A stretch of DNA of 64,000 nucleotides. Source: Novosphingobium sp. ST904. GTDB taxonomy: Bacteria; Pseudomonadota; Alphaproteobacteria; Sphingomonadales; Sphingomonadaceae. Under the pieces are notes generated by a model that saw only the letters and a list, made by a program, of their open reading frames with translations, was not told the origin of the DNA and made no database searches. Position numbers and translations under genes: made by a program. The stretch covers positions 1-64,000 of the forward strand of contig NZ_LGJH01000135.1 of the NCBI RefSeq assembly GCF_001298105.1, in the 5' to 3' direction. Shown here piece by piece: positions 8,469 through 21,468 of the stretch (positions are counted from its first letter, which is position 1; every line of letters begins with the position of its first letter).

Positions 8469-9777
8469 CGATCGCGCCGCCCTTCATCACGAAGCCGACG
8501 TTTTCCAGTACCTTGACGTCGGCCAGCGGATCGCCGTCCACGGCGATGACGTCGGCATAGCGGCCAGCCTGCAGCGTGCCGACATCGGTGCTGCCCAGAA
8601 GGTCGGCGGCATTCCCGGTCGCCGTCTTGATCGCGTCCATCGGGGTCATCCCCGCGTTTACCAGCAGCGCGAATTCCTGCGCATTCTCGCCGTGCCGGGA
8701 AAGGCCGAAGGTATCCGTGCCGAAGGCGATCTTCACGCCCGCGGCATAGGCATCGTGCAGGTTGCGGCGCAGCAGCGGCGCAATGGCGAGCGCTTTTTCC
8801 GCGGTGGAGGGGTTGAGCTGCTCGGGATGCTCCTTCGCGCGCTGGTAGACCCGCTCGCCGACCAGCATCGTCGGCACGAGATAGGTCCCGTGCTGCTTGA
8901 ACAGCTTGTAGCTTGCCGCATCGGCGTAGGAGCCATGCTCGATCGAATCCACGCCCAGCTCGATGGTATGGTCGATCGCCTCCTTGCCATGGGCGTGGGC
9001 AGCCACCTTCATCCCCAGCGCGTGGGCGGTGTCGATCACCGCCTTGATCTCCTCGTCCGTCATCAGCTGGTGCCGGGGATCGTCGCCGATGGACATGACC
9101 CCGCCAGACGGCATGATCTTGATAAGGTCCACGCCTTCGCGCTTCAGCCGCCGCACCGCCAGCCGGGCGGATTCGGGGCTATCGACCACATTGTCGCTGA
9201 CATGGGGAATATCGGCGAATTCCACCCGCAGGCCGTTCACCGCATCGCCGTGGCCGCCGGTCGGGCCGAGCGGGGTGCCTGCAACCCACATGCGCGGACC
9301 GGGAACCACGCCGCCCTCGATCGACTTCCTGAGCGCGACGACCACCTGGGTATCGGCCCCGCAATCGCGCACCGAGGTGAACCCGGCCAGCAGGGTGTCG
9401 CGGGTAAAGACCGTGGCCTCGATCGCATCCTCGAAAGCGCTGCGGGTCACGCTGTTGCGGATCGGATCGCCGGAATGCCACCCCGCCGTGATGTGATCAT
9501 GCGTATCGATGAGGCCGGGCAGGACCGTCTTGCCGGAAAGGTCCACCACTTCGGCGCCTTGCGGCGTGACGAAGCCGGGCTGGATCGCGGTGATGCGCTC
9601 ATCGGTAATCAGGATCGACACGTTCTGGCGCGCGGCCGCACCGGTGCCGTCGATGAAGCGGCCGGCATGGATGACGATATCCTTCGCGCCCGCGCTGCCA
9701 CACGCGCCGGCGGCAAGCGCCAGCACACTGCATGCGATCGCCGCCGCACGTTTCACCGAACCCATTGCCCCCATCAT
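8440..9777 (-). CDS. Exported metal-dependent amidohydrolase (imidazolonepropionase/prolidase-like)
   Basis: 445 residues, amidohydrolase superfamily TIM barrel. The metal ligands are visible: DTHDH after PGLI on strand 1, the candidate carboxylated lysine in DLIKIMPSGG, AAHAHG on strand 5, SIEHGS on strand 6, and FGTDTFG on strand 8. The closest family pattern is the Xaa-Pro/Xaa-Arg dipeptidase-like enzymes common in Caulobacter and sphingomonads. The N-terminus has a signal peptide (AAAIACSVLALAAGACGSAGA); a lipobox ending at the Cys is possible but imperfect, so it is periplasmic or a lipoprotein. Several ATGs cluster at the start; 9777 follows GGGGGAT closely. The substrate is not predictable. 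It is convergent with the permease and 90 bases downstream of the second LacI gene on the same strand, so it may be the last gene of that operon. Confidence 0.85.
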   Translation of the reverse strand: MMGAMGSVKRAAAIACSVLALAAGACGSAGAKDIVIHAGRFIDGTGAAARQNVSILITDERITAIQPGFVTPQGAEVVDLSGKTVLPGLIDTHDHITAGWHSGDPIRNSVTRSAFEDAIEATVFTRDTLLAGFTSVRDCGADTQVVVALRKSIEGGVVPGPRMWVAGTPLGPTGGHGDAVNGLRVEFADIPHVSDNVVDSPESARLAVRRLKREGVDLIKIMPSGGVMSIGDDPRHQLMTDEEIKAVIDTAHALGMKVAAHAHGKEAIDHTIELGVDSIEHGSYADAASYKLFKQHGTYLVPTMLVGERVYQRAKEHPEQLNPSTAEKALAIAPLLRRNLHDAYAAGVKIAFGTDTFGLSRHGENAQEFALLVNAGMTPMDAIKTATGNAADLLGSTDVGTLQAGRYADVIAVDGDPLADVKVLENVGFVMKGGAIVKSAGKPLI

Positions 9778-9867
9778 ATCCCCCTGAATCGAAGCCAGAT
9801 CTGCCGATAAATCAACGTTGCGCGGCGCGGGCGGACCGTCAATGGCTTTCGCGCCGCCGCGCTGCTC

Positions 9868-10884
9868 TCAGGCCGGTCCGGTGCTGCCCCGGACGATAAG
9901 TTCGTGCGGCAGCATCAGGTGCGAACCTTCTCCCCCGGCGGTGCGGCGGAATTGCGGATCGACGAGGATATCCACCGCCGCCGCCGCCATTTCCGCCTTG
10001 GGCTGGCGCACCGTGGTCAATTGCGGCCACGCCGCGCGCGACGAGGGCGCATCGTCGAACCCGCACAGGGACAGCGTTTCGGGAACGGCGATGCCGTGCT
10101 TCATGGCGGTGATGAGCACGCCCAGCGCCATATCGTCGTTGGAGGCGAAGATCGCCGTCGGCCGGTCCTTCAGCGCCAGCAGCCGTTCGCCCAGTTCCAA
10201 CCCGGACCGCGAGGTGAAGTCTCCCCGCACCACGCTGGCCTCGTCGATATCGACGCCGGCGGCCGCCATGGCCGCGCGGAAGCCTTCCTCACGCCGGGCC
10301 GATGCGCTGTGGCTGAGCGGCCCCTGCACGAAGCCGATGCGGCGATGGCCGAGGCCCAGCAGGTATTCGGTCACTTCCCGCGCCGCGCCGCGATCGTCCA
10401 TGCGCACCGTGCCGGAACCGGCGGGGGCCTTGCTGGGGGCGACCAGCACGGTGGGCAGCCCTGCCTCCGCGAAGATCGCCATCAGCGCCGCATCGTCGCA
10501 GATCGGCGGAGCGACTATGGCCCCGTCCAGCCGCAGCGCCGCAATGCTGGCGCGCACTTCGAGCGCCCAGTCCGGCGCGGCAAGGTCGACCGGCTCCACC
10601 ACCAGGTGATAGCTGCGCGCGCGGCAGCCCATCAGGGCGCCGTGCTGGACATCGGCGGCATAGCCGGACACCGGATCGTCGATGAACAGGCCCAGCAGAT
10701 AGGATCGCGAGCTTGAAAGGCTGCGGGCGAAGGCATTGGGCCGGTAGTCCAGCTCCGCCACGATCCGCTGCACCAGATCACGCAGTTCCGGGCGGACATG
10801 CGCTTCGCCATTGATGACGCGCGACACGGTTTTCGGCGAAACGCCTGCCCTTGCGGCGACATCCTTGATCGTCACGATACTCAT
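9868..10884 (-). CDS. LacI-family transcriptional regulator (intact)
   Basis: 338 residues with a complete LacI architecture: the helix-turn-helix TIKDVAARAGVSPKTVSRVI, hinge YRPNAFARSLSSSRS, then a periplasmic-binding-like core (LRLDGAIVAPPICDD, LGHRRIGFVQGPLSHSASA, AIFASNDDMALGVLI, LCGFDDAPSS, TTVRQPKAEM). The start at 10884 is backed by GGGAGGTGG and overlaps the stop of the upstream permease by ATGA, so permease and regulator form one minus-strand unit. The two 14-bp operator-like palindromes at 12222 and 12245, upstream of the permease and of the divergent TonB receptor, are the likely targets. It probably represses both until a breakdown sugar binds. Confidence 0.93.
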   Translation of the reverse strand: MSIVTIKDVAARAGVSPKTVSRVINGEAHVRPELRDLVQRIVAELDYRPNAFARSLSSSRSYLLGLFIDDPVSGYAADVQHGALMGCRARSYHLVVEPVDLAAPDWALEVRASIAALRLDGAIVAPPICDDAALMAIFAEAGLPTVLVAPSKAPAGSGTVRMDDRGAAREVTEYLLGLGHRRIGFVQGPLSHSASARREEGFRAAMAAAGVDIDEASVVRGDFTSRSGLELGERLLALKDRPTAIFASNDDMALGVLITAMKHGIAVPETLSLCGFDDAPSSRAAWPQLTTVRQPKAEMAAAAVDILVDPQFRRTAGGEGSHLMLPHELIVRGSTGPA

Positions 10885-12144
10885 GCCGCCACCTCCCTCG
10901 GCCGCCGGCACATGCCCGCGAACCCCGCGATCCCCGCATAGCACAGCGCCGGAAGCAGCAAGGCCGGAAGCAGGCCCGCGGCATCGGCGGCGGCCCCGGT
11001 CAGGATCGGAACCACCGCTCCGCCGACCACGGCCATGCACAGCCACATCGAGGCGAGCGGCGCCTGCCGGCTGTCCTGCGGCATCGCCAGGGCATAGATG
11101 GTGGGATACATGATCGCGTTGCAGAGCCCCACCGCGATCAGCGCGGCGGCGCCTGCCGCTCCGGGCAGCACGGTGGCAGCCACAGTCAGCGCGATCGCCG
11201 CCAGCGCGGCGTAAAGCAGCAGGCGCGCCTCGGCCATGCGCGTCAGCATCCACGCGCCCGCGAAGCGCCCGACCATGGCGCCGGCCCAGTAGAGGCCGAC
11301 CAGCCTCCCCGCGCTGACCGGTTCCAGCGCCAGGCGTTCGGGCAGCATCAGCACGTTCGTCATCAGGGTTCCGATCGTCACTTCCGCGCCCACATAGACG
11401 AAGATCGCCGCCGTCCCCCATCGCAGCCGGCGACGCGCAGGACGGAGAATATCTGCCGCGACCAGTCCGGCGGGAGCATCCTGCCCGCGCCGGCAGGCGC
11501 CGCCGACAGCAGGGCGCGGTGGCCGACATAGAGGGCCGACAGCACCGCCAGCACCGCGCCGATCGCCACGAACGGGACGGATGCCGTTCCGCCGCCCCGA
11601 TCCCCCGGCGTGATGTTCGCCAGCAGGAACGGCGCGCTCAGCACGGGGCCCAGCACCGTGCCCAGGGAATTGAAGCCCTGCAGCAGGTTGAGCCGCACCG
11701 CCGCCCCGCGAGACGGCCCGATCACCGTGACCACGGTGTTGGACGCGATCTGCAGGACCGTCTGCCCGCCGAAAGCAGCAGCAGCGCGCCCAGTACCAGC
11801 AGGAACTGCCGCATCCCCTGCGCCAGCGCCAGCGACAGGCATCCCGCCGTCATGACCGACAGGCCGATGGCGATCGCCCGCATGTACCCGATTCGCACCA
11901 CCGCCAGCGCCGCCGGTAGGGCGAACAGGAGATAGCTCGAATGGAAAGCAAGCTGGACGAGCAGCGCGCCCTTGTAGTCCAGCCCCAGCACCGCCTTGAG
12001 CTGCGGCACCAGCAGGCTGACGGATGCGCTCAGGAAGCCGCCGATGAAGAACACGCCGATCGAAAGCCAGAACAGCCGCCTGACGAGGGATTCCTGCGCA
12101 TCGGACGGCAGAACGGGTGGGGCGGTGCGCGACATGTGAGGCAT
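10881..12144 (-). pseudogene. Sugar MFS permease, FucP/NagP-like, with two frameshifts
   Basis: Three consecutive frames together give a full FucP-like permease. Frame one has RRLFWLSIGVFFIGGFLSAS and YMRAIAIGLSVMTAGC. It shifts near 11765-11767 (one C missing in CCC) into QTVLQIASNTVVTVIG and LLQGFNSLGTVLGPVL. It shifts again around 11475-11490 into DILRPARRRLRWGTAAIF, VGAEVTIGTLMTN and GLYWAGAMVGRFAGAW, ending 10881. Each part is well conserved, so decay is recent or the indels are sequencing errors. It is paralogous to the intact permease at 7131. It leads the permease-lacI unit and is divergent from the TonB receptor. ATG 12144 or 12135 could be the start; neither has a good ribosome site. 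Confidence 0.85.
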
Positions 12145-12212
12145 CTATGGCACTGCGCCCGGGATGGCAAAAGGACTGTTTCCCCGAAGACACAGCGCCG
12201 GCCTTATCCTGA

Positions 12213-12267
12213 CCCAAGCCCTGACATCGATGTCAAATCAGGCTTGACAACGATGTCAGGGCTTGGG
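12213..12267. promoter_or_regulatory. 55-bp near-perfect palindrome containing two LacI-type operators
   Basis: Perfect 17-base arms at 12213-12229 and 12251-12267 (CCCAAGCCCTGACATCG and its complement) continue inward, after one mismatched position, as TGTCAA/TTGACA around a 7-base loop. Within it lie two LacI-style sites, TGACATCGATGTCA (12222-12235, perfect) and TGACAACGATGTCA (12245-12258, one mismatch), 23 bases apart, about two helical turns. A TTGACA hexamer suitable as a -35 box faces each direction. It lies between the divergent permease/lacI unit and the TonB-receptor operon, so one LacI dimer pair could repress both. The DNA structure is seen directly; the regulator assignment is inferred. 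Confidence 0.8.
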
Positions 12268-12307
12268 CATTGCACCCTCACAAGTAACAAACATTCGGGA
12301 GGATGAC

Positions 12308-14761
12308 ATGACGAGGCACGATCTCGTCGCGGGCACAGCGCTCGCGGCTTGCCTATTTTCCGTATCTGCCGCTCACGCCCAGGATGCCGCGGCATCGGCG
12401 CAGCAGACCGTTTCCGACAACGATATCATCGTTACCGCGACCCGCCGCGAAACCACCCTGCAATCGACCCCGATCGCGATCTCGGCCTTCAGCCAGGAAA
12501 CGCTGACCAAGAACGGCGTCAAGGACGTGACCGACCTTGCCCGTTTCGTCCCCTCGTTGCAGTTCAACCAACAGGGCGACCAGTCGGCCGTGCTGCTGAC
12601 CTTGCGCGGCATCGGCAACGACAGCGCCTATACCGAAGTGGCCGACCCCGAAGTCGCCATCTACATCGACGGCGTATACTCGCCGCGCTCGCAGGGCGCA
12701 TCGGTGCTGATGTACGACATGGAACGCGTCGAAGTGCTGCGCGGCCCGCAGGGCACGCTGTTCGGCCGCAACGCCACCGTCGGCGCGCTCAGCCTGATCT
12801 CGGCCAAGCCCAAGCTCGGCGAATTCAGCGGCAACCTCGAACTGACCGCGGGCAATTACGACCGCTTCGGCATGCGCGGCGCGATCAACATCCCCGTCAC
12901 CGATACGCTGGCCTTCCGCGTCGCCTTCGTCAGCGACCGTCATGACGGCTATGCCGATTACCAGGCCGCGCCCGACATCGTCGGCATCAACAAGTCCGCC
13001 TTCGTCACTTCGGGCAAGAAGTACTACGCGGCGGACCAGCAGTCGGGCCGCGTCTCGATGCTCTGGCAGCCGAGCGACCGCTTCAGCTGGAACCTTTCGG
13101 CCGAAGGTTTCCTCGACAACGGCGCGCCGGTCATCGGCCTGCTCCAGACCCCGCGCGCGGGCACCAAGCGCTGGTCCACGCTCAGCGATACCGCGCCTGA
13201 AACCGATCGTTACTCGGTCGCCGTGCGCAGCACGATGAACTACGACATCACGGACGGCATCCAGCTCAGCTACATCGGTGGCTGGTCGCGCATCGGCGGC
13301 AGCACCCGCACCGACGCCGACGCGGGCGCCCTGCCCCCGACCGGCCAGGTGGACGCGGACGGCAACGACCTGCCGCTCGGCGCCTTCAACGAGAACGCCA
13401 CGCTCTCCTCGCGCTATGACTTCCAGAGCCACGAACTCCAGCTCAAGTCCACCGGCGAGAACGACATCGACTGGATCCTCGGCGCCTATTATAGCCACGA
13501 GAAGAACAAGATCCGCTTCGATATCGACCAGCGCAACGGCTACCGCGACGGCACCTTCAGCTGGGCGGGCAGCTTCATCCAGGCCAATCGCCAGATCGAT
13601 AGCCGCGCCGTGTTCGGCCAGGCCGTGTGGCATGCGTCTGACTGGCTGCGCTTCACCGGCGGCCTGCGCTACACCTCCGACAAGAAGCAGGACATCGGCG
13701 GCCGTAACGTGACCTTCTCTGGCGAAGGCTGCACCGATGCCGACAAGGCCCCCGGCGGCGCCTGCACCGGCGGCATCTTCGGCGCCTATCCCGGCGCCAC
13801 CGCCGCGCAGCTGGTGGACCTGCTGCCCGGCTTCTCGATCTCGAACAACGACGTGAAGGGCAAGTGGGACAAGCTGACCTACCTCGCCCGCGTCGATGCC
13901 GACATCGCGGCCGACACCCTGGGCTATGCCAGCATCTCCACCGGCTTCAAGTCGGGCAACATCCAGGACAATGCCGGGCTGACCGATCCGGAAACCCTGA
14001 CCAACTACGAAGTCGGCCTCAAGACCCGCCTGCTCGACCGGGCCGTGACGCTGAACCTGGCCGCCTACTATTCCGACTTCAAGGGATACCAGGTCAACCA
14101 GGCCGTCACCTTCCGCGACGATGAAGGCAATGTCGTGCGCAGCCAGATCGTGACCCAGAACGCCAAGGGCGCGAAGGCTTACGGCCTGGAAGCGGAAATG
14201 AATGCGGCCTTCACCGCCGCGGACCGCCTGAACTTCTCGGCCACGCTGCAGAAGACCAAGCTGGACGATCTGGAAAGCGTCGACGGTCGTCTCTACGACG
14301 GCGGCAAGGCCTCCTCGATCGTGCAGCTCAAGGGCAACGAACTGGCCCACGCGCCGCGCTTCTCGGCGACGCTGAGCTACGAGCACGACTTCGAACTGGC
14401 GAGCGGCGCGCGGATCACCCCGCGCTTCACCACGCACTACGAGACCAAGAGCTGGCTGAGCTACTTCAACGGCGATGCCAATCCCTTCGTGAATGCCAAC
14501 GATCCGGCGGACAACATGCCCGACCGCGGCACCAACGGCACCTCGTGGGACAAGCAGAAGGCCTACTTCCGCTCGGACGCCTCGATCCGTTTCGAGCCGG
14601 CTGACGGCAAGTACTCGGTCGAAGCCTTCGTCCAGAACATCGAGAACGGACACATCCGCACCGGTGCCGGCGCCTTCGGCGCGCCGCGCTACGATCCGGT
14701 GTTCCTCTCGAACCTCCAGCCGCCGCGTACCTGGGGCGTCCGCGCCCGCGCGAGCTTCTGA
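12308..14761 (+). CDS. TonB-dependent outer-membrane receptor
   Basis: 817 residues. Signal peptide (MTRHDLVAGTALAACLFSVSAAHA), a TonB-box-like stretch DIIVTATRRE, then the plug domain (PIAISAFSQETLTKNGVKDV, LTLRGIGND, VEVLRGPQGTLFGRNATVG) and a 22-stranded beta-barrel ending with the aromatic C-terminal residue F (RARASF). GGAGG is seven bases upstream of ATG 12308. Receptors of this type carry sugars or other bulky ligands across the outer membrane using TonB energy. It heads an operon with the halogenase and two GH3 enzymes, directly behind a double LacI operator, so the ligand is probably an oligosaccharide or plant glycoside. The exact substrate cannot be read. Confidence 0.93.
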   Translation: MTRHDLVAGTALAACLFSVSAAHAQDAAASAQQTVSDNDIIVTATRRETTLQSTPIAISAFSQETLTKNGVKDVTDLARFVPSLQFNQQGDQSAVLLTLRGIGNDSAYTEVADPEVAIYIDGVYSPRSQGASVLMYDMERVEVLRGPQGTLFGRNATVGALSLISAKPKLGEFSGNLELTAGNYDRFGMRGAINIPVTDTLAFRVAFVSDRHDGYADYQAAPDIVGINKSAFVTSGKKYYAADQQSGRVSMLWQPSDRFSWNLSAEGFLDNGAPVIGLLQTPRAGTKRWSTLSDTAPETDRYSVAVRSTMNYDITDGIQLSYIGGWSRIGGSTRTDADAGALPPTGQVDADGNDLPLGAFNENATLSSRYDFQSHELQLKSTGENDIDWILGAYYSHEKNKIRFDIDQRNGYRDGTFSWAGSFIQANRQIDSRAVFGQAVWHASDWLRFTGGLRYTSDKKQDIGGRNVTFSGEGCTDADKAPGGACTGGIFGAYPGATAAQLVDLLPGFSISNNDVKGKWDKLTYLARVDADIAADTLGYASISTGFKSGNIQDNAGLTDPETLTNYEVGLKTRLLDRAVTLNLAAYYSDFKGYQVNQAVTFRDDEGNVVRSQIVTQNAKGAKAYGLEAEMNAAFTAADRLNFSATLQKTKLDDLESVDGRLYDGGKASSIVQLKGNELAHAPRFSATLSYEHDFELASGARITPRFTTHYETKSWLSYFNGDANPFVNANDPADNMPDRGTNGTSWDKQKAYFRSDASIRFEPADGKYSVEAFVQNIENGHIRTGAGAFGAPRYDPVFLSNLQPPRTWGVRARASF

Positions 14762-14772
14762 TCGAAAGCTGA

Positions 14773-16336
<1,564 letters not shown>

Positions 16337-16340
<4 letters not shown>

Positions 16341-18622
16341 CGATGAAGATTGCCGCCCTGCTTGCCGCGCTGACCATCGGCAGCAGCCTGACTTCGCCCG
16401 CCCTGGCGCAGCAGACCATAGCGCCCGCCGCCGCAACCGCCCCAACCGCCGGCACCGGCCAGTCGGCAGAGGCGCGCGCCGATGCGCTGGTCAAGGCGAT
16501 GACGCTGGAAGAGAAGCTGCAGCTCGTCCACGGCTACTTCCCGCCGCTGGCCAAGCCCGCTGTGCCGATCGCGATGATCCCCTCGGCAGGGCACATACCC
16601 GGCATCCCGCGCCTCGGCATCCCGACCCTGCGTGAAAGCGACGCCAGCCTCGGCGTTGCCAACCAGATCGAGCAGCGCAAGGGCGACGTGGCCACCGCGC
16701 TTCCCGCCAGCATCGCCACCGCCGCCACGTTCAACCCCCGGCTCGCCTACGAAGGCGGCGCGATGATCGGCGCCGAAGCGCGCGCCAAGACCTTCAACGT
16801 GCTGCTGGCGGGCGGCGTCAACCTTACCCGCGATCCCTGGAACGGCCGCAATTTCGAATATCTCGGCGAAGACCCCCTGCTCGCCGGCGTCATGGTGGGC
16901 GAGCACATCAAGGGCGTGCAGAGCAATCACATCGTCTCCACCATCAAGCACTTCGCGCTCAATTCGCAGGAGACCGGCCGCACCGTGCTCGACGCGCGGA
17001 TCGGCACCGCCGAACTGCGCGAAAGTGACCTGCTGGCCTTCCAGCTCGGCATCGAAAGCGGCCGCCCCGCCTCTGTCATGTGCGCCTACAACAAGGTCAA
17101 CGGCGACTATGCCTGCGAGAACGACTGGCTGCTGAACAAGGTCCTCAAGCAGGACTGGGCCTACAAGGGCTGGGTCATGTCCGACTGGGGGGCCGTCCAC
17201 TCCACCGAAAAGGCCGCCATCAACGGTCTCGACCAGGATTCCGGGCAGGAACTGGACGACCAGATGTTCTTCGACACCAGGTTTGCCGAAGCGGTGAAGG
17301 CCGGGCGCATCCCGATGGCCCGCCTCGACGACATGGTCCGCCGCATCCTGTTCGGCGTGATCGACAGCGGGCTGATGGACAATCCCGTTCCCGAGAGCGC
17401 CCAGCCCATCGACTATGCCGCCCATGCCCTCGTCGCCCAGCGCGCAGCGGAGGAAGGGATCGTCCTGCTCAAGAACCAGGGCAACCTGCTGCCGCTGGCC
17501 AAGACGGCGAAGAAGATCGTGCTGATCGGCGCCCATGCCGATGTGGGCGTGCTTTCCGGCGGCGGTTCCTCGCAGGTCCGCTCGGTGGGCGGCGCGCCGG
17601 TCGAGATTCCTTTGACCGAAGGCGCGGCCGCCTCCTTCGCGCGGATCACCTGGCATGCCTCCTCGCCGCTGAAGGCGATCCAGGCGCTGGCGCCGGGGGC
17701 CAGCGTCACTTACGTGGATGGCAGCGATCCCAAGGCCGCCGCTGCCGCTGCCAAGGGCGCCGACATGGCGGTGGTCTTCGCCTGGGCCTGGCGCACCGAA
17801 GCGCAGGACCCCGAAAGCATGGCCCTGCCGGACAACCAGGACGCCCTGATCGACGCGGTCGCAGGCGCCAACAGGAAGACGCTGGTGGTCGTCGAAGCGG
17901 GCGGGCCGGTGCTGATGCCCTGGGTCAACCGCGTGCCCGCGATCCTGCACGCCTGGTATCCCGGCCAGCGCGGCGGCGAGGCCATCGCCAATATCCTGTT
18001 CGGCGATGTCGATCCCTCGGGCCGCCTGCCCATCACCTTCCCGGCCAGCATCGCGCAGGCGCCGCGCCCGCAGCCGCTCGGCCTTGCCGAACTCCACGCC
18101 GCCGATGCCCGCCGCAGTGCCGGGGACAAGACCGTCTACGGCATGAGCGGCGGCGTCGCTCCCTTCCCGGTGGACTACCCCGAAGGCGCCGATGTCGGCT
18201 ATCGCTGGTATGCGGCAAGGAACGAGAAGCCGCTGTTCCCCTTCGGCCATGGCCTCACCTACACCAGCTTCCGCTACGCCGGCCTCAAGGTCACCGATGG
18301 CGCGAGGCTGACCGTCGAGTTCGACGTGACCAACAGCGGCAAGCGCGAAGGCGCCGACGTGCCGCAGCTCTATGTCGAGGCGAAGAGCGCTGCGGGCACC
18401 CGGGCCTATCGCCTCGCCGGGTTCGAGAAGGTCTGGCTCAAGCCCGGCGAGACCCGCCACGTCTCGCTGACCGTCGATCCGCGCGTTATCGCCCGCTTCG
18501 ACAATGCGGCGCCGGGCTGGGTTCTCGATGCAGGCACATATTCGCTGCGCATCGGCCATTTCGCAGGCGACGCCGCCCTGGCAGGTTCTGCCCGCCTCGA
18601 CCGGATGACGGCAAGGCCGTGA
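16337..18622 (+). CDS. Secreted GH3 beta-glycosidase with fibronectin III-like tail (beta-glucosidase/beta-xylosidase)
   Basis: 761 residues. Signal peptide (MTMKIAALLAALTIGSSLTSPALAQ), GH3 N-terminal barrel (NVLLAGGVNLTRDPWNGRNFE, TIKHFALNSQETGR), nucleophile Asp283 in MSDWGAVHS, GH3 C-terminal sandwich (EEGIVLLKNQGNLLPL) and a fibronectin-III-like domain near residues 640-750 (EFDVTNSGKREGADVPQLYV). Retaining enzymes of this layout release glucose, xylose or aryl glycoside sugars from oligosaccharide ends in the periplasm. The start overlaps the halogenase stop, so it is the third gene of the operon. The preferred sugar cannot be decided; with the GH115-like gene a xylo-oligosaccharide role is as likely as beta-glucoside cleavage. 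Confidence 0.93.
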
Positions 18623-18663
18623 TCGCCGACGCTGCCTGATAGCCACCCTTTGCAGGAGACTTC

Positions 18664-21138
<2,475 letters not shown>

Positions 21139-21163
21139 ACAAAGGCCCCCTGCCCGCCCTTCC

Positions 21164-21193
21164 CCCGCGTCCGGCACCGCCGCCGGACGCGGG
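21164..21193 (+). terminator. Strong hairpin after the glycosidase operon
   Basis: A 12-base perfect stem, CCCGCGTCCGGC / GCCGGACGCGGG, with a six-base loop lies 26 bases after the second GH3 stop. There is no T-run, so it may pause, protect the 3' end or act with Rho rather than terminate on its own. Confidence 0.55.
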
Positions 21194-21368
21194 CATTGCC
21201 ACGGCATCTCCCTGCCGTCAGCGGGAACTTGCCGTTGTTGCGGGACACGCCCGGTTGGCGTAATCGGCCCGCCTGCCGGGAACCGACGCTTGCGGTTCGC
21301 TTTGATGGGCTGATGCCCTTGTCGTTTTCGGCCGGTTCTGCCTCGACACCGCAGGCGCTATCGGGCTG

Positions 21369-21431
21369 TCGACTATCGATAGCGACTAAAACCTTGACAT
21401 CAGAGGGTGTATACTTAACCTTACTTAGGTT
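21369..21431 (+). promoter_or_regulatory. Promoter/operator region of the winged-helix gene
   Basis: A near-palindrome GTCG-A-CTATCGATAG-CGAC ends twelve bases before TTGACA (21394-21399). A second inverted repeat, AACCT-TACTT-AGGTT, lies at 21417-21431. TATACT at 21410 is too close to the -35 box to be its partner; spacing of 17 puts the -10 box inside the AACCT repeat, so a bound protein would block it. Autoregulation by the downstream DNA-binding protein is inferred. Confidence 0.55.
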
Positions 21432-21468
21432 TCAAGCCCGCTATCCTGATGATTTTCAAGGGTATTTC

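Noticed and set aside
21410..21415. TATACT as the -10 box of the winged-helix gene
   Set aside because: Only 10 bases from TTGACA, too close for a sigma-70-type promoter; it may belong to a different start.
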